A stretch of DNA of 64,000 nucleotides from an uncultured Bacilli bacterium. GTDB lineage: Bacteria > Bacillota_I > Bacilli_A > RF39 > UBA660. The notes under the pieces are model-generated. The model saw only the letters and a list, made by a program, of their open reading frames with translations. It made no database searches and was not told the origin of the DNA. Position 1 is the first letter of the stretch. Each line of letters starts with the position of its first letter. Positions 1 to 8,508 of this stretch are shown piece by piece. The stretch spans positions 84,717 through 148,716 of the forward strand of contig CAJTWC010000004.1 in the NCBI GenBank assembly GCA_910580185.1, written 5' to 3'. The translations under genes and the position numbers were made by a program.

Positions 1-2024
1 TTTACTAAGTTTTCAATTTGTTCTTCTTTAGTGTGACCTAATGCACTAGGTACGATAGAGAAGGTATTAGATATACCATCTTCACAGCAATTAGCATATG
101 GCATCTTAGCTACTGAGTTAAGTGATGCTAGGGCACCAGATGCATCTCTTCCATGCATTGGGTTAGCTCCAGGAGCAAATGCAACACCAGCTTTTCTTCC
201 ATCTGGCGTAGAACCAGTTTTCTTACCATACATTACGTTAGAAGTAATTGTAAGTACTGATAATGTATGTCTTGCGCCTCTGTATAATTTGTTTTCACAT
301 AAGTCAGCGTAGAATTCTTCAAGTAATTCTTTACCTAACATATCAACTTTATCATCATCGTTACCATATTTAGGGAATTCACCTTCGATTTCGAAGTCAA
401 CAGCGATACCATTTTCATCTCTAATTGGTTTAACTTTAGCATATTTAATAGCTGATAATGAATCAACCGCAACAGAGAATCCAGCGATACCAAATGCCAT
501 TAATCTATCTAAATCAGTATCATGTAATGCCATTTGACCTTTTTCATATGCATACTTATCATGCATGTAGTGAATTATGTTCATTGCATCAACGTAAGTT
601 TTAGCAATTTTTTTCATAGCAACAGAGTATGCTTTTCTAACGCTTTCGTAGTCTAAATATTCATCTTCAATTTTATCTAAACCAGATACCACTAATTCTT
701 TTTTAACTTCGTCATAACCACCATTAATAGCATATAAAAGTGTTTTAGCTAAGTTACATCTAGCTCCAAAGAATTGCATTTGTTTACCAACTGTCATAGC
801 AGATACACAACAAGCAATAGCGTAATCACAACCATGAATTGGTCTCATTAATTCATCTGATTCATATTGAATTGCATCTGTATCAATAGATACTTGTGCG
901 CAGTATTTTTTAAAGTTTTCTGGTAAGTTTTCACTCCATAAAACAGTAAGGTTAGGTTCTGGAGATGATCCTAAGTTGTATAGGGTATGTAAGTACCTAA
1001 ATGAGTTTTTAGTAACTAGAGATTTACCATCTTCAGTCATACCACCCAAACTTTCTGTAACCCAAGTTGGATCTCCTGCAAATAATTCATTATATTCAGG
1101 AGTTCTTAAGTGTCTTGCCATTCTAAGTTTCATTATGAATTGGTCAATTATTTCTTGAGCTTCACCTTCAGTTATATCTCCATTTTGTAAATCTCTTTCA
1201 AAATAAATATCTAAGAAAGTAGAGGTTCTACCTAAACTCATTGCAGCACCATTGTTTTCTTTAATTGCTGCTAAGTAACCAAAGTATAACCATTGTGTAG
1301 CTTCTTTTGCGTTAGTTGCAGGGTTTGAAATATCAAATCCGTAACGGCTAGCCATAGCTTTAATTTCACCTAAAGCTTTAATTTGTTCTGATACGTCTTC
1401 TCTTAGACGAATCATTTCTTCATCTATTGTTCTTTCTTCTAATTTAATTAAATCTTTTTTCTTTTCTTCAACTAATCTATCAATACCATATAAAGCAATA
1501 CGTCTATAATCTCCAATTATTCTACCTCTTCCATAAGCATCAGGAAGACCAGTTAATAAACCTGCGTGTCTTGCTTTTCTAATGTCTGTAGTGTAAGCAG
1601 AGAATACTCCATCATTATGGGTTTTACGATGTTTAAAATATTCATCTACACTTGGATCTAATTCATATCCATAAGCCTCTAAAGATTGTTTAACCATACG
1701 CATTCCACCAAATGGATTTACGATTCTTTTAAGTGGTCCATCAGTTTGGAAACCAACGATTACTTCGTCTTCCTTAATTAAGTAACCAGGTTCATAAGCA
1801 TCTATTCCAGATACTGTTTTAACGTCTACGTCATAGATTCCTTTTTCTATTTCTACTTTAGACATTTCAAAATATTTGTCATTTAATCTTTTTGTTCTAT
1901 CTGTTGGTTCTGCTAAAAACGAAGCATCACCAGTATATTCAGTATAGTTATCTAAGATAAATTGTTTAACGTTTATTTCGTTTTTCCATATATCTCCTTT
2001 AAAACCAATATATGCATCTTTCAT
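1..2024 (-). CDS. pflB: Pyruvate formate-lyase, 3' end cut off by window edge
   Basis: Glycyl-radical enzyme that converts pyruvate and CoA to acetyl-CoA and formate in anaerobic sugar fermentation, in the cytosol. About 674 codons are present, reading from 2024 towards 1; the family has about 750 residues, so the C-terminal part with the radical glycine lies outside the window. The active-site cysteine pair is seen in IACCVSAM (about residues 405-406), and early residues GFKGDIWKNEINVKQF are typical of PflB. The start is fixed by a GGAGGAG site about 8 bases upstream. It has its own promoter and sits downstream of an ABC operon but is separated from it by a terminator. No activase gene (pflA) is visible inside the window; it may lie beyond position 1. 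Confidence 0.96.
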   Translation of the reverse strand, partial: MKDAYIGFKGDIWKNEINVKQFILDNYTEYTGDASFLAEPTDRTKRLNDKYFEMSKVEIEKGIYDVDVKTVSGIDAYEPGYLIKEDEVIVGFQTDGPLKRIVNPFGGMRMVKQSLEAYGYELDPSVDEYFKHRKTHNDGVFSAYTTDIRKARHAGLLTGLPDAYGRGRIIGDYRRIALYGIDRLVEEKKKDLIKLEERTIDEEMIRLREDVSEQIKALGEIKAMASRYGFDISNPATNAKEATQWLYFGYLAAIKENNGAAMSLGRTSTFLDIYFERDLQNGDITEGEAQEIIDQFIMKLRMARHLRTPEYNELFAGDPTWVTESLGGMTEDGKSLVTKNSFRYLHTLYNLGSSPEPNLTVLWSENLPENFKKYCAQVSIDTDAIQYESDELMRPIHGCDYAIACCVSAMTVGKQMQFFGARCNLAKTLLYAINGGYDEVKKELVVSGLDKIEDEYLDYESVRKAYSVAMKKIAKTYVDAMNIIHYMHDKYAYEKGQMALHDTDLDRLMAFGIAGFSVAVDSLSAIKYAKVKPIRDENGIAVDFEIEGEFPKYGNDDDKVDMLGKELLEEFYADLCENKLYRGARHTLSVLTITSNVMYGKKTGSTPDGRKAGVAFAPGANPMHGRDASGALASLNSVAKMPYANCCEDGISNTFSIVPSALGHTKEEQIENLV

Positions 2025-2062
2025 ATATATTCACTCCTCCTCTTTTTTTTACGTGCACTACC

Positions 2063-2090
2063 ATTATACTAGTATTCCAAAAAAAATCAA
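2063..2090 (-). promoter_or_regulatory. Promoter of pflB
   Basis: On the minus strand a -35 TTGATT (2085-2090) and a perfect -10 TATAAT (2063-2068) are spaced by 16 bases, about 40 bases before the pflB start. The -35 overlaps the T-run of the upstream terminator, so terminator and promoter are fused. Confidence 0.65.
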
Positions 2091-2110
2091 TGTTGCACAT
2101 GCAACATTGA
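2079..2110 (-). terminator. Intrinsic terminator of the ABC exporter operon
   Basis: Perfect 10-bp arms (TCAATGTTGC and its complement) around a 4-base loop at 2087-2110. On the minus strand they are followed by eight T residues (2079-2086). It lies just after the permease stop codon. Confidence 0.85.
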
Positions 2111-2128
2111 TAAATTTAATATATTTTT

Positions 2129-4462
2129 TTACATTTTATTTACTTTTAGATATTTATCCATTAAGTGTTTGCATATTAAACACACAAATATGATGTTAAT
2201 TAATAAAAATATGTATGGTAATAGGCTGAATCCATTTTTTAATCCAAAAGAGTTACTAAATAAATAATTTATCAAAATAGTAGAAGTTATGTATGAAGCT
2301 ATTACTCCAACAATCAAAGATAGTAACAAGCCAATTTTATATTTACCATAATGCATTTTTATTATCTCTTCATTATAATATCCAAGCCTTTTTAATTTTA
2401 AGTTTTTTTCGTTAACCATTTTTATTATTAATATGTATAACATTAATAATAGGATTATATTTCCAATAGCACTTATCATTAAAATCGAAATTATCATTGG
2501 TGTTAAAGCATTTTCGTAAGACTCTTTTAATTGATTAATCGTAATAACATTTTTTATTTTATTTGAATTGATTAATTCATTTTGTAAATCTATAATTTTA
2601 TTTTTATTTTTAACTTTTATTAAAATGGTATCATAATTTATATCTTGATCAGTTAAAGTTTTATATAAAGTAGGGGATATATAAACATAATTATTTATAT
2701 AATCTTTTGTTATATCAGTAACTTTAAGTTCATAGCTTTTTTCATCTAGATTAATGTTTATCTTGTCATTTACGCTAACGTTTAAAGTATTAGCAACATT
2801 GCTAGTAATTATAACGTTTTGCTTTTTTACATTTCCTTTTATATTTATAAATTTATTAATTTCTTTATTATCTTTTATAATAATTAAATTGGAATTTAAT
2901 TTTTCATTAATGTTTATGTTAATTTTACTTATATTAGTTTTATCTAATACGTTATTTTTAATATTAATATTTTGATTACTATGTTTTTCTACTTCTATGT
3001 CATATTTTATTATGTTCTTAAATTCTTGTTTTGGAATACTATCTATTTTACTTGATATTTGATATCCAGTAAAAATAAAGTTAACGCCTAAAATTATTAT
3101 TAAATATGTAAATACTTTTGCATAATCTAAATTTATAATTTTACTTATAAATGAATTTTTTATATTTATCTTTTTTGTTTTGTAAGCTATAAAAGTTATC
3201 ATAAAACTAATTATTATAACTATAATTGATATTAATAATAAACTATTGTTATTTATAATTTTAGTCATGGTTATTCCATAATAAGATTTATATAATAAAC
3301 CAATTAGCATTACGTAAACTTTAGTCATAATTAAACTAAAGAATATTGATATAATATCTATAATAAATATGGTAGATATATATTTTATAAATATGTAATA
3401 ATCATTATATCCTAGTTTTTTTAGCATTTCTATTTCTTTATTATCTTTTTTGAATAATCTTGCTTGCAACATAATAGAAAGTATAATAATTAAAACAAGA
3501 TATATAATTGCAAATGATTCTGTAATATTTCCAGTTTTAATAATACTATTTTTATATAACTCGAAGATTTTAATATCTTCTTTTTTTGTTATTTGTATTT
3601 GATCTTTTTCTGTATCGCTTAGACGTTGTTTAGTTCTATTTAAATTGTTGGTTAACTCTTTAATTTCTTCTCCAAGCTCATCTTGGGGAAGAGAAGATGA
3701 ATATATGTTATTTAAACTTTCTTCAACAATTTGTTTGTCTAGACTTGTTTCATTAATTTGCTTTTCTTTAATATTTAAATATATATTTTTTATTTCTTTT
3801 TCTATCTTATTTATATAGCTTTCATCATTTACTGTTATGTAAATATCATCATAGTAATTAGAGTTAAATTCATTTTCATTTAAATATATCGTTGTGTTAT
3901 TATTACTATCCAAATCATGATAGCTTTCTTTTATAATACCCACTATCTTTATTTTTTTTGCTCTTAAATTACTATCATTATCAGTTGTTAATGTAACTAA
4001 ATCGTTAAGCGTTATATTACCACTTTTATAAAAAGATTCTTCTATTACCGCTTCATTAATAGTAGTAGGAAGTTTACCTTTTAATAATGTAACTCTATTT
4101 ATGTAATCAGGACTATTTTTACTCATATTATTAGGAAGACTAGATAATTTAACTTTCATCTCATCATTGTTAACCTTTGCTAATGCATCTAATGATTTAC
4201 TCATCATAACGCCTTTTATTCCAGGTATGTTTTTGATGGTAGTTTTATCATTACTATCAAAATTTAGATTTGTATTAACTTTGATATCCATTATATTCAT
4301 TTTGTCACAATGTTTTTTAAGAGTCTCATTTATTGTTTTGTCAAGCGTTGATGAACCAGAAAATAAGGTTACTCCAATTGTAATAGTAACTATTAATATC
4401 CAAAAATAACCTTTATTAGTTGAAATCTTTCTTCTTATGTCTTTGAAAATTTGGTTTATCAT
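2129..4462 (-). CDS. FtsX/MacB-type ABC transporter permease
   Basis: Membrane permease of 777 residues, made with the ATPase just upstream (4-base ATGA overlap). The layout is that of two-lobed FtsX-family permeases: one N-terminal membrane segment (about 18-38), a long extracytoplasmic domain to about 310, three membrane segments (about 315-425), a second soluble part, and three C-terminal membrane segments ending near the C-terminus. The family mostly moves lipoproteins or peptides, or transmits force to envelope enzymes; the substrate cannot be read from sequence. The extracytoplasmic part contains a Lys/Glu-rich helical stretch near residues 240-300. A start at 4462 is supported by coupling to the ATPase gene. 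It is unlike the MacB-type fusion at 39.7 kb and the BceB-like protein at 55.9 kb, so this is a third exporter of the superfamily in the window. Confidence 0.85.
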   Translation of the reverse strand: MINQIFKDIRRKISTNKGYFWILIVTITIGVTLFSGSSTLDKTINETLKKHCDKMNIMDIKVNTNLNFDSNDKTTIKNIPGIKGVMMSKSLDALAKVNNDEMKVKLSSLPNNMSKNSPDYINRVTLLKGKLPTTINEAVIEESFYKSGNITLNDLVTLTTDNDSNLRAKKIKIVGIIKESYHDLDSNNNTTIYLNENEFNSNYYDDIYITVNDESYINKIEKEIKNIYLNIKEKQINETSLDKQIVEESLNNIYSSSLPQDELGEEIKELTNNLNRTKQRLSDTEKDQIQITKKEDIKIFELYKNSIIKTGNITESFAIIYLVLIIILSIMLQARLFKKDNKEIEMLKKLGYNDYYIFIKYISTIFIIDIISIFFSLIMTKVYVMLIGLLYKSYYGITMTKIINNNSLLLISIIVIIISFMITFIAYKTKKINIKNSFISKIINLDYAKVFTYLIIILGVNFIFTGYQISSKIDSIPKQEFKNIIKYDIEVEKHSNQNINIKNNVLDKTNISKINININEKLNSNLIIIKDNKEINKFINIKGNVKKQNVIITSNVANTLNVSVNDKININLDEKSYELKVTDITKDYINNYVYISPTLYKTLTDQDINYDTILIKVKNKNKIIDLQNELINSNKIKNVITINQLKESYENALTPMIISILMISAIGNIILLLMLYILIIKMVNEKNLKLKRLGYYNEEIIKMHYGKYKIGLLLSLIVGVIASYITSTILINYLFSNSFGLKNGFSLLPYIFLLINIIFVCLICKHLMDKYLKVNKM

Positions 4463-5187
4463 TTTTTACCACCCTTAGCCTTAGCTTTAGTAGTTACCTT
4501 ACGAGTAATTTTGGATTTAGAATTAGATTTACCTGTTATAATTTCTCCATCCTTTAACGTAAGCGTTTGTTTTACAAATGAAAATTTAGCATCTTCATTG
4601 GCGGTTATTAAAATTGTTAATTTGTTTTTACTAGCTAATTCCTTTAGTACTTTTACAACTTGTTTTTTATCTTTTTCATTCATTTTAAGAAAAATTTCAT
4701 CGCATAATAATACTTTAGGGTTTTTACATATTACACATAAAAGAGATGCTTTAATTCTTTCACTTTCCGATAATTCGGAAGGGAAGTAATTTAATTTATC
4801 TTCTAAACCTAATTTTTGAATATAATTTTCCGTGTCAAATTCCTCTTTTAAAAGATTTAAAGATAATATAGTATTTTCTAATATGGTCATATCATTTATT
4901 AATTCATTATCATAAGAGACAAAACCAATATATTCTCTTATGTATTTACTACTAGTTTTACCTTTTAAAGTATTAAGTGATATTTTATCTACTAATATAT
5001 CTCCATTAGTTGCTTTATCAAAAGATGCGATAAGGTTTAATATGGATGTTTTACCTGAACCATTGGCACCTTTTATTAAAGTTATTTCTCCTTTTTTTAT
5101 TTTAAAACTAATATTTTTTAGTGCTGTTTTTGTATCTTCTTCAATGTAATATTCCTTAGTTACGTTCTTAAATTCTATGTATGCCAT
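4459..5187 (-). CDS. ABC transporter ATPase with degenerate catalytic motifs
   Basis: LolD/MacB-type nucleotide-binding protein of 242 residues, partner of the following permease. Walker A is intact (GANGSGKTS, about 40-48), and Walker B is recognisable (VLLCDE). Other motifs are altered: the Q-loop glutamine position reads FVSYDN, the signature LSGGQ is replaced by LSESE, and the switch histidine region reads ITANED instead of VTHD. The C-terminus carries a Lys-rich tail of about 25 residues. A start at 5202 is also open, but GGAGGG at 5195-5200 lies at ideal distance before the ATG at 5187, so I chose 5187. The gene may encode a non-cycling or regulatory subunit rather than a normal export motor. 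Confidence 0.85.
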   Translation of the reverse strand: MAYIEFKNVTKEYYIEEDTKTALKNISFKIKKGEITLIKGANGSGKTSILNLIASFDKATNGDILVDKISLNTLKGKTSSKYIREYIGFVSYDNELINDMTILENTILSLNLLKEEFDTENYIQKLGLEDKLNYFPSELSESERIKASLLCVICKNPKVLLCDEIFLKMNEKDKKQVVKVLKELASKNKLTILITANEDAKFSFVKQTLTLKDGEIITGKSNSKSKITRKVTTKAKAKGGKK

Positions 5188-5214
5188 ATTAAAACCCTCC
5201 ATTTCTTAAATATT

Positions 5215-5243
5215 ATATTACAATCAGGGTACTTAAATGTCAA
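5215..5243 (-). promoter_or_regulatory. Promoter of the degenerate ABC operon
   Basis: On the minus strand a perfect -35 TTGACA (5238-5243) lies 17 bases before TAATAT (5215-5220), with an overlapping TATAAT at 5212-5217. It is divergent from the promoter of the gene at 5322. Confidence 0.7.
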
Positions 5244-5261
5244 CGCGTTTCAAATAATTAT

Positions 5262-5288
5262 TTGATTTTTTTTAAATTATGATATAAT
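5262..5288 (+). promoter_or_regulatory. Promoter of the DUF87 ATPase gene
   Basis: Extended -10 TGATATAAT (5280-5288) with a TTGATT -35 (5262-5267) at a short 15-base spacing, about 35 bases before the start at 5322. Confidence 0.6.
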
Positions 5289-5321
5289 AGCCATATAAGA
5301 TAGATAAAAAGGGGTGGAATT

Positions 5322-7274
5322 ATGTTAGAAAACGAAGAAGAAATTCTAAATGAGAGCCTAGATTTAGAAGATGAAGAAACCTTAAGTGAAACAAAAGAAA
5401 TTAGTGAAGAAACTGATGAGCAAGATAAATTAGAAGAAAACGAAGAAAGTGATGTAAATATGCCAAGGCAGCAGGAAGTAACGCCAATTGCAGAAGTTAA
5501 AATAGAAGCTTTGCCTAACGAAATTGGTAGGGTAAAAGACGTAGGGGTAGAAAGTGTAACAATAAGAATAACCTCTGCTTTAGCTTTCGAAAAAAATTTA
5601 ATTGATCATCATGTTATATTTGAAACTAATAATGGTCAAAAAATCGTTGGTACCTTAACTAGTTTAAATAGTGAGATTGCAACTGCTAAATTAATAGGAG
5701 AACTTCAAGGACCTAGATTTGTCCCTGGCGTTCTTAATAAACCATCAATAGGAAACGTGTGTTTTGTAACAACTGATGAAGAAACTAACGCAATAATAGT
5801 TGACTCTTCTGGAGAGTTTATGAAAAAAGTTTTGGTGGGTACCATGCCACTTTACAATAACACACCAGCTTATGTTCCTACTAATACTTTCTTTAGTAAT
5901 CACTTTGCAATATTTGGTAACACGGGTTCTGGTAAATCATGTGGTGTTGCAAGGTTATTTCAAAATGTATTTTTTAACCAGCCACAGGCTCCAAAAAACG
6001 CATGCGTATTTATCTTTGATGCATACGGAGAATATGAAAGTGCATTATCGATTCAAAACAGTCAAATCTTCTTTAAGAAGTATTCCACAAACGTAAGAAC
6101 TAATCCGGAATCTTTAATAAAATTACCATTATGGCTTTTAGACGTTGATGATTTTGCGCTTCTTTTAGAAGTAGATGATCCAACTCAATTACCAATAATA
6201 GAAAAGGCATTAAGGCTTGTTACTATTTTTTCTGGAAATGAGGAAGATACTAAAGTTTACAAAAACGATATTATTGCAAAAGCAATCCAAGAAGTTTTAT
6301 ATTCCGGTGGAAACGCATCTCAAATTCACGACCAAATATTTGCAATTTTAACATCGTTTAATACATCCGATTTAAACTTAGAAACACCAATTGCACAACC
6401 TGGATACGTAAGAAGTTTAAGACAGTGTTTGATAATTGATAAAGAAGGTAAAATAGGCGAGATGCAACTTGTTACTGAATTTGTTAAGAAGTTTATTAAT
6501 CCTAATTTAAAACTAGAACTTCCAGATGGTACAATACCATTTACTTTAGAAAACTTAAGAGAGGCTTTTGATTTTGCTCTTATTTCAGAAGGAATATTAA
6601 AAAGTGATAGAATGTATGATAAAGCAAACGTTCTTAAAGTAAGATTAGATTCATTAATTAAGGGTGAATATTCAGCATATTTTAAAGTAGATAAATACGT
6701 TGATAAAAATACCTTTATAAAAGAACTTATCACCGCTCCAAATGGTGGAAGAGCGCAAATAATAAACATTAACATAAGTTATTTAGATGATAGATTAGCA
6801 AAGACAATATGCAAAATATATTCAAAACTATTATTTGATTTTACTTCTAAATTAAAACAAAGAGGGGCCTTCCCTGTACATTTAATGTTAGAAGAGGCAC
6901 ATAGATACGTACAGCAAGACTCTGATACTAAAATACTTGGTTATAACATATTTGATAGAATCGCTAAAGAAGGTAGAAAATATGGCGTTATTTTAGGCCT
7001 TATTTCACAAAGACCATCAGAGATGAGTGAGACGGTATTATCACAATGTTCTAATTTCTTAATATTTAAAATGCAACATCCAAGAGATGTTTCATTTATA
7101 AGACAGATGGTTCCGTTTATAACAGACGAAATCGTAGAAAGAATGAAAGGATTACAACCAGGTACTTGTGTGACTTTTGGTTCAGCATTTAAACTTCCTA
7201 CGATAGTTAAAATGGAAATGCCATATCCACAACCTTTATCTCAAAACGTAGATGTATCAAGATTATGGTATTAA
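5322..7274 (+). CDS. HerA/DUF87 family P-loop ATPase
   Basis: Ring-type ATPase of 650 residues related to HerA/FtsK DNA translocases. Residues 1-50 form a very acidic tail (many Glu and Asp). About 60-150 fit a small N-terminal HAS-barrel-like domain. Walker A is GNTGSGKS (about 199-206) and Walker B is LMLEEAH (about 521-527); the C-terminal part contains GRKYGVILGLISQRPSEM, typical of HerA-like proteins. No NurA-like nuclease is next to it. It is a single-gene unit with its own promoter and terminator, so the job may be housekeeping DNA processing, but some members belong to defence systems. The family is certain; the role is not. Confidence 0.85.
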   Translation: MLENEEEILNESLDLEDEETLSETKEISEETDEQDKLEENEESDVNMPRQQEVTPIAEVKIEALPNEIGRVKDVGVESVTIRITSALAFEKNLIDHHVIFETNNGQKIVGTLTSLNSEIATAKLIGELQGPRFVPGVLNKPSIGNVCFVTTDEETNAIIVDSSGEFMKKVLVGTMPLYNNTPAYVPTNTFFSNHFAIFGNTGSGKSCGVARLFQNVFFNQPQAPKNACVFIFDAYGEYESALSIQNSQIFFKKYSTNVRTNPESLIKLPLWLLDVDDFALLLEVDDPTQLPIIEKALRLVTIFSGNEEDTKVYKNDIIAKAIQEVLYSGGNASQIHDQIFAILTSFNTSDLNLETPIAQPGYVRSLRQCLIIDKEGKIGEMQLVTEFVKKFINPNLKLELPDGTIPFTLENLREAFDFALISEGILKSDRMYDKANVLKVRLDSLIKGEYSAYFKVDKYVDKNTFIKELITAPNGGRAQIININISYLDDRLAKTICKIYSKLLFDFTSKLKQRGAFPVHLMLEEAHRYVQQDSDTKILGYNIFDRIAKEGRKYGVILGLISQRPSEMSETVLSQCSNFLIFKMQHPRDVSFIRQMVPFITDEIVERMKGLQPGTCVTFGSAFKLPTIVKMEMPYPQPLSQNVDVSRLWY

Positions 7275-7300
7275 AGAGACCTTTTAGGGTTTCTTTTTTT
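7274..7300 (+). terminator. Terminator of the DUF87 gene
   Basis: A short stem AGAGACC paired with GGTTTCT (one G-T pair), followed by a T-run, directly after the stop codon. Confidence 0.75.
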
Positions 7301-7362
7301 GCATAATTATATTAAAAATGCATAAAATATAAATATATATGTAGATATATCTTTGCATTATG

Positions 7363-7391
7363 TTGACGGATGTGTATAAAAATGATAATAT
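7363..7391 (+). promoter_or_regulatory. Promoter of the toxin-antitoxin operon
   Basis: -35 TTGACG (7363-7368), 17-base spacer, -10 TAATAT (7386-7391), 27 bases before the antitoxin start. Autoregulation by the antitoxin would be usual for this family, but no clear operator was identified. Confidence 0.6.
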
Positions 7392-7417
7392 CTTATTAAG
7401 AAAGGAGATGATTTTAA

Positions 7418-7705
7418 ATGTCTAATTTGACTAGTGCGATTAATGTAAATGTTCCAAAAAACGTTAAAGATGAAGCTACGGTGTTATTTAATAATTTAGG
7501 TTTAAATATGAGTACCGCAATCAATATGTTTTTAAAAAGATCAATTTCTGAACGTGGTATCCCATTTGAAATAAAAGAATTAACTCCTAGTAACGAATTT
7601 AAAGAAGCGTTACAAGAACTTGATTATATGGAAAAACATCCTGAAAAATATAAAAGTTTTAATAATGTGGATGAATTGATGGAGGACTTAAATAGTGCCG
7701 ATTAA
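7418..7705 (+). CDS. RelB/DinJ-family antitoxin
   Basis: Antitoxin of 95 residues. The N-terminus (AINVNVPKNVKDEATVLF) is a ribbon-helix-helix DNA-binding segment of the RelB/DinJ type, followed by the typical NMSTAINMFL helix and an acidic C-terminal tail that would wrap the toxin. The start has an AAAGGAG site. The last 11 bases overlap the toxin gene, as in most such operons. Because the toxin is frameshifted, this antitoxin may be an orphan that still acts as a repressor or neutralises related toxins elsewhere. Confidence 0.9.
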   Translation: MSNLTSAINVNVPKNVKDEATVLFNNLGLNMSTAINMFLKRSISERGIPFEIKELTPSNEFKEALQELDYMEKHPEKYKSFNNVDELMEDLNSAD

Positions 7706-7980
7706 ATATCTTATCAAAAGAAGTAATAATTTTAAAAGGCAGTATAAAAAAATATTAAAGCAGGGTAAAGATATATCTAAAATGAAATATGTTATAGATT
7801 TATTATCATAAAAAACTAGATTTAAAATATAAAGATCATTTATTAAACGATAATAAGTATTATAAAAATTGTCGTGAATGTCATATTGAACCTGATTGGA
7901 TATTAGTATATAAATATAATGAAAATGAGTTAATATTATTTTTAGTAGAAACAGGAAGCCATAGTGATTTATTTAATTAA
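7695..7980 (+). pseudogene. YafQ/RelE-type mRNA interferase toxin, frameshifted
   Basis: Translation from GTG 7695 (GGAGG at 7681-7685) gives PIKYLIKRSNNFKRQYKK and so on for 38 residues, then stops at TAA 7809-7811. The next frame, from 7810, continues with KKLDLKYKDHLL, then YYKNCRECHIEPDWILVY and SHSDLF to TAA 7978-7980. Together these match the N- and C-terminal halves of YafQ-type toxins: the CHIEPDW segment carries the conserved histidine, glutamate and aspartate, and the protein ends in the usual HSDLF. A small indel next to the A6 run at 7810-7815 broke the gene. The toxin is therefore most likely inactive. Confidence 0.85.
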
Positions 7981-8007
7981 AAACATTGGCTTTTTTATAT
8001 GAAAACA

Positions 8008-8041
8008 AAAAGGATAATCTTTTATAGGTTATCCTTTTTTG
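8008..8041 (+). terminator. Terminator of the toxin-antitoxin operon
   Basis: AAAGGATAA and TTATCCTTT form a 9-bp stem with a short loop, followed by T6. Confidence 0.85.
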
Positions 8042-8073
8042 TTATTAATGTTGTATCAATTAAATTCACCCAA

Positions 8074-8226
8074 ATAAATTGCGGAGCAATTTATAAACTT
8101 TAGAATATATTCTAAATACTACTATGTAGAAAATTAGTTTTTATGTACACAATTTTCTTCTTATTGCTTTTTTATTAACGGTTATTCGCTAGTACCTCCC
8201 TCCTAAATTAAAATACCTGTACTAGC
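8074..8226. other. Array of five consecutive inverted repeats, possible structured RNA
   Basis: This gene-free stretch (8041-8508) holds five back-to-back perfect inverted repeats: 9-bp arms ATAAATTGC at 8074-8094 with loop GGA; the 18-base palindrome TTTAGAATATATTCTAAA at 8099-8116; CTAC/GTAG at 8119-8129; GAAAATT/AATTTTC at 8129-8157; and GCTAGTAC/GTACTAGC at 8188-8226 with a 23-base loop. Read on the minus strand, that last loop contains a GGAGGGAGG ribosome-site-like string, but no start codon follows at a usable distance. Strand and function are unknown; a small RNA or remains of a mobile element end are both possible. Confidence 0.5.
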
Positions 8227-8408
8227 TTATTTTAACATATATAAATATACCATATTTTTTTGTTATATGAAATAAAAAAAACTAATAATGTGATTTATAT
8301 GTAAAATGAAAAAATAATTAAAAACTCATAAAAAAATAATGTATAAATCATTCAGACACTCTTTATTGACAAAAAAATACATTTTTTTCCACAAATCGAC
8401 TAAAAATC

Positions 8409-8436
8409 TTGACGGGGGGGGGGTTAATGATATTAT
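8409..8436 (+). promoter_or_regulatory. Type VII locus promoter with a G10 tract in its spacer
   Basis: -35 TTGACG (8409-8414) and extended -10 TGATATTAT (8428-8436) flank a 16-base spacer. The G run covers 8414-8423, that is the last -35 base and the first nine spacer bases. It lies about 70 bases before the first gene of the ESX-like locus. A change of tract length by one base would change the spacing and so promoter strength, as is known for the poly-G porA promoter of Neisseria meningitidis. Confidence 0.75.
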
Positions 8437-8508
8437 AAACATAGTAAAAGATAAGATAAAGGCTATCTTTTGCTTTATCCACAAACCCTAAGTTAAGGAG
8501 GCGTATAC

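Noticed and set aside
976..1158. Plus-strand open frame of 60 codons inside pflB
   Set aside because: It is antisense to a clearly conserved pflB reading frame and has no ribosome site.
7804..7818. A AAA AAC-like slippery string at the YafQ frameshift, hinting at programmed -1 frameshifting
   Set aside because: The in-frame TAA (7809-7811) comes before the string could be read in the right register, so the ribosome would stop first. A plain indel is the simpler reading.
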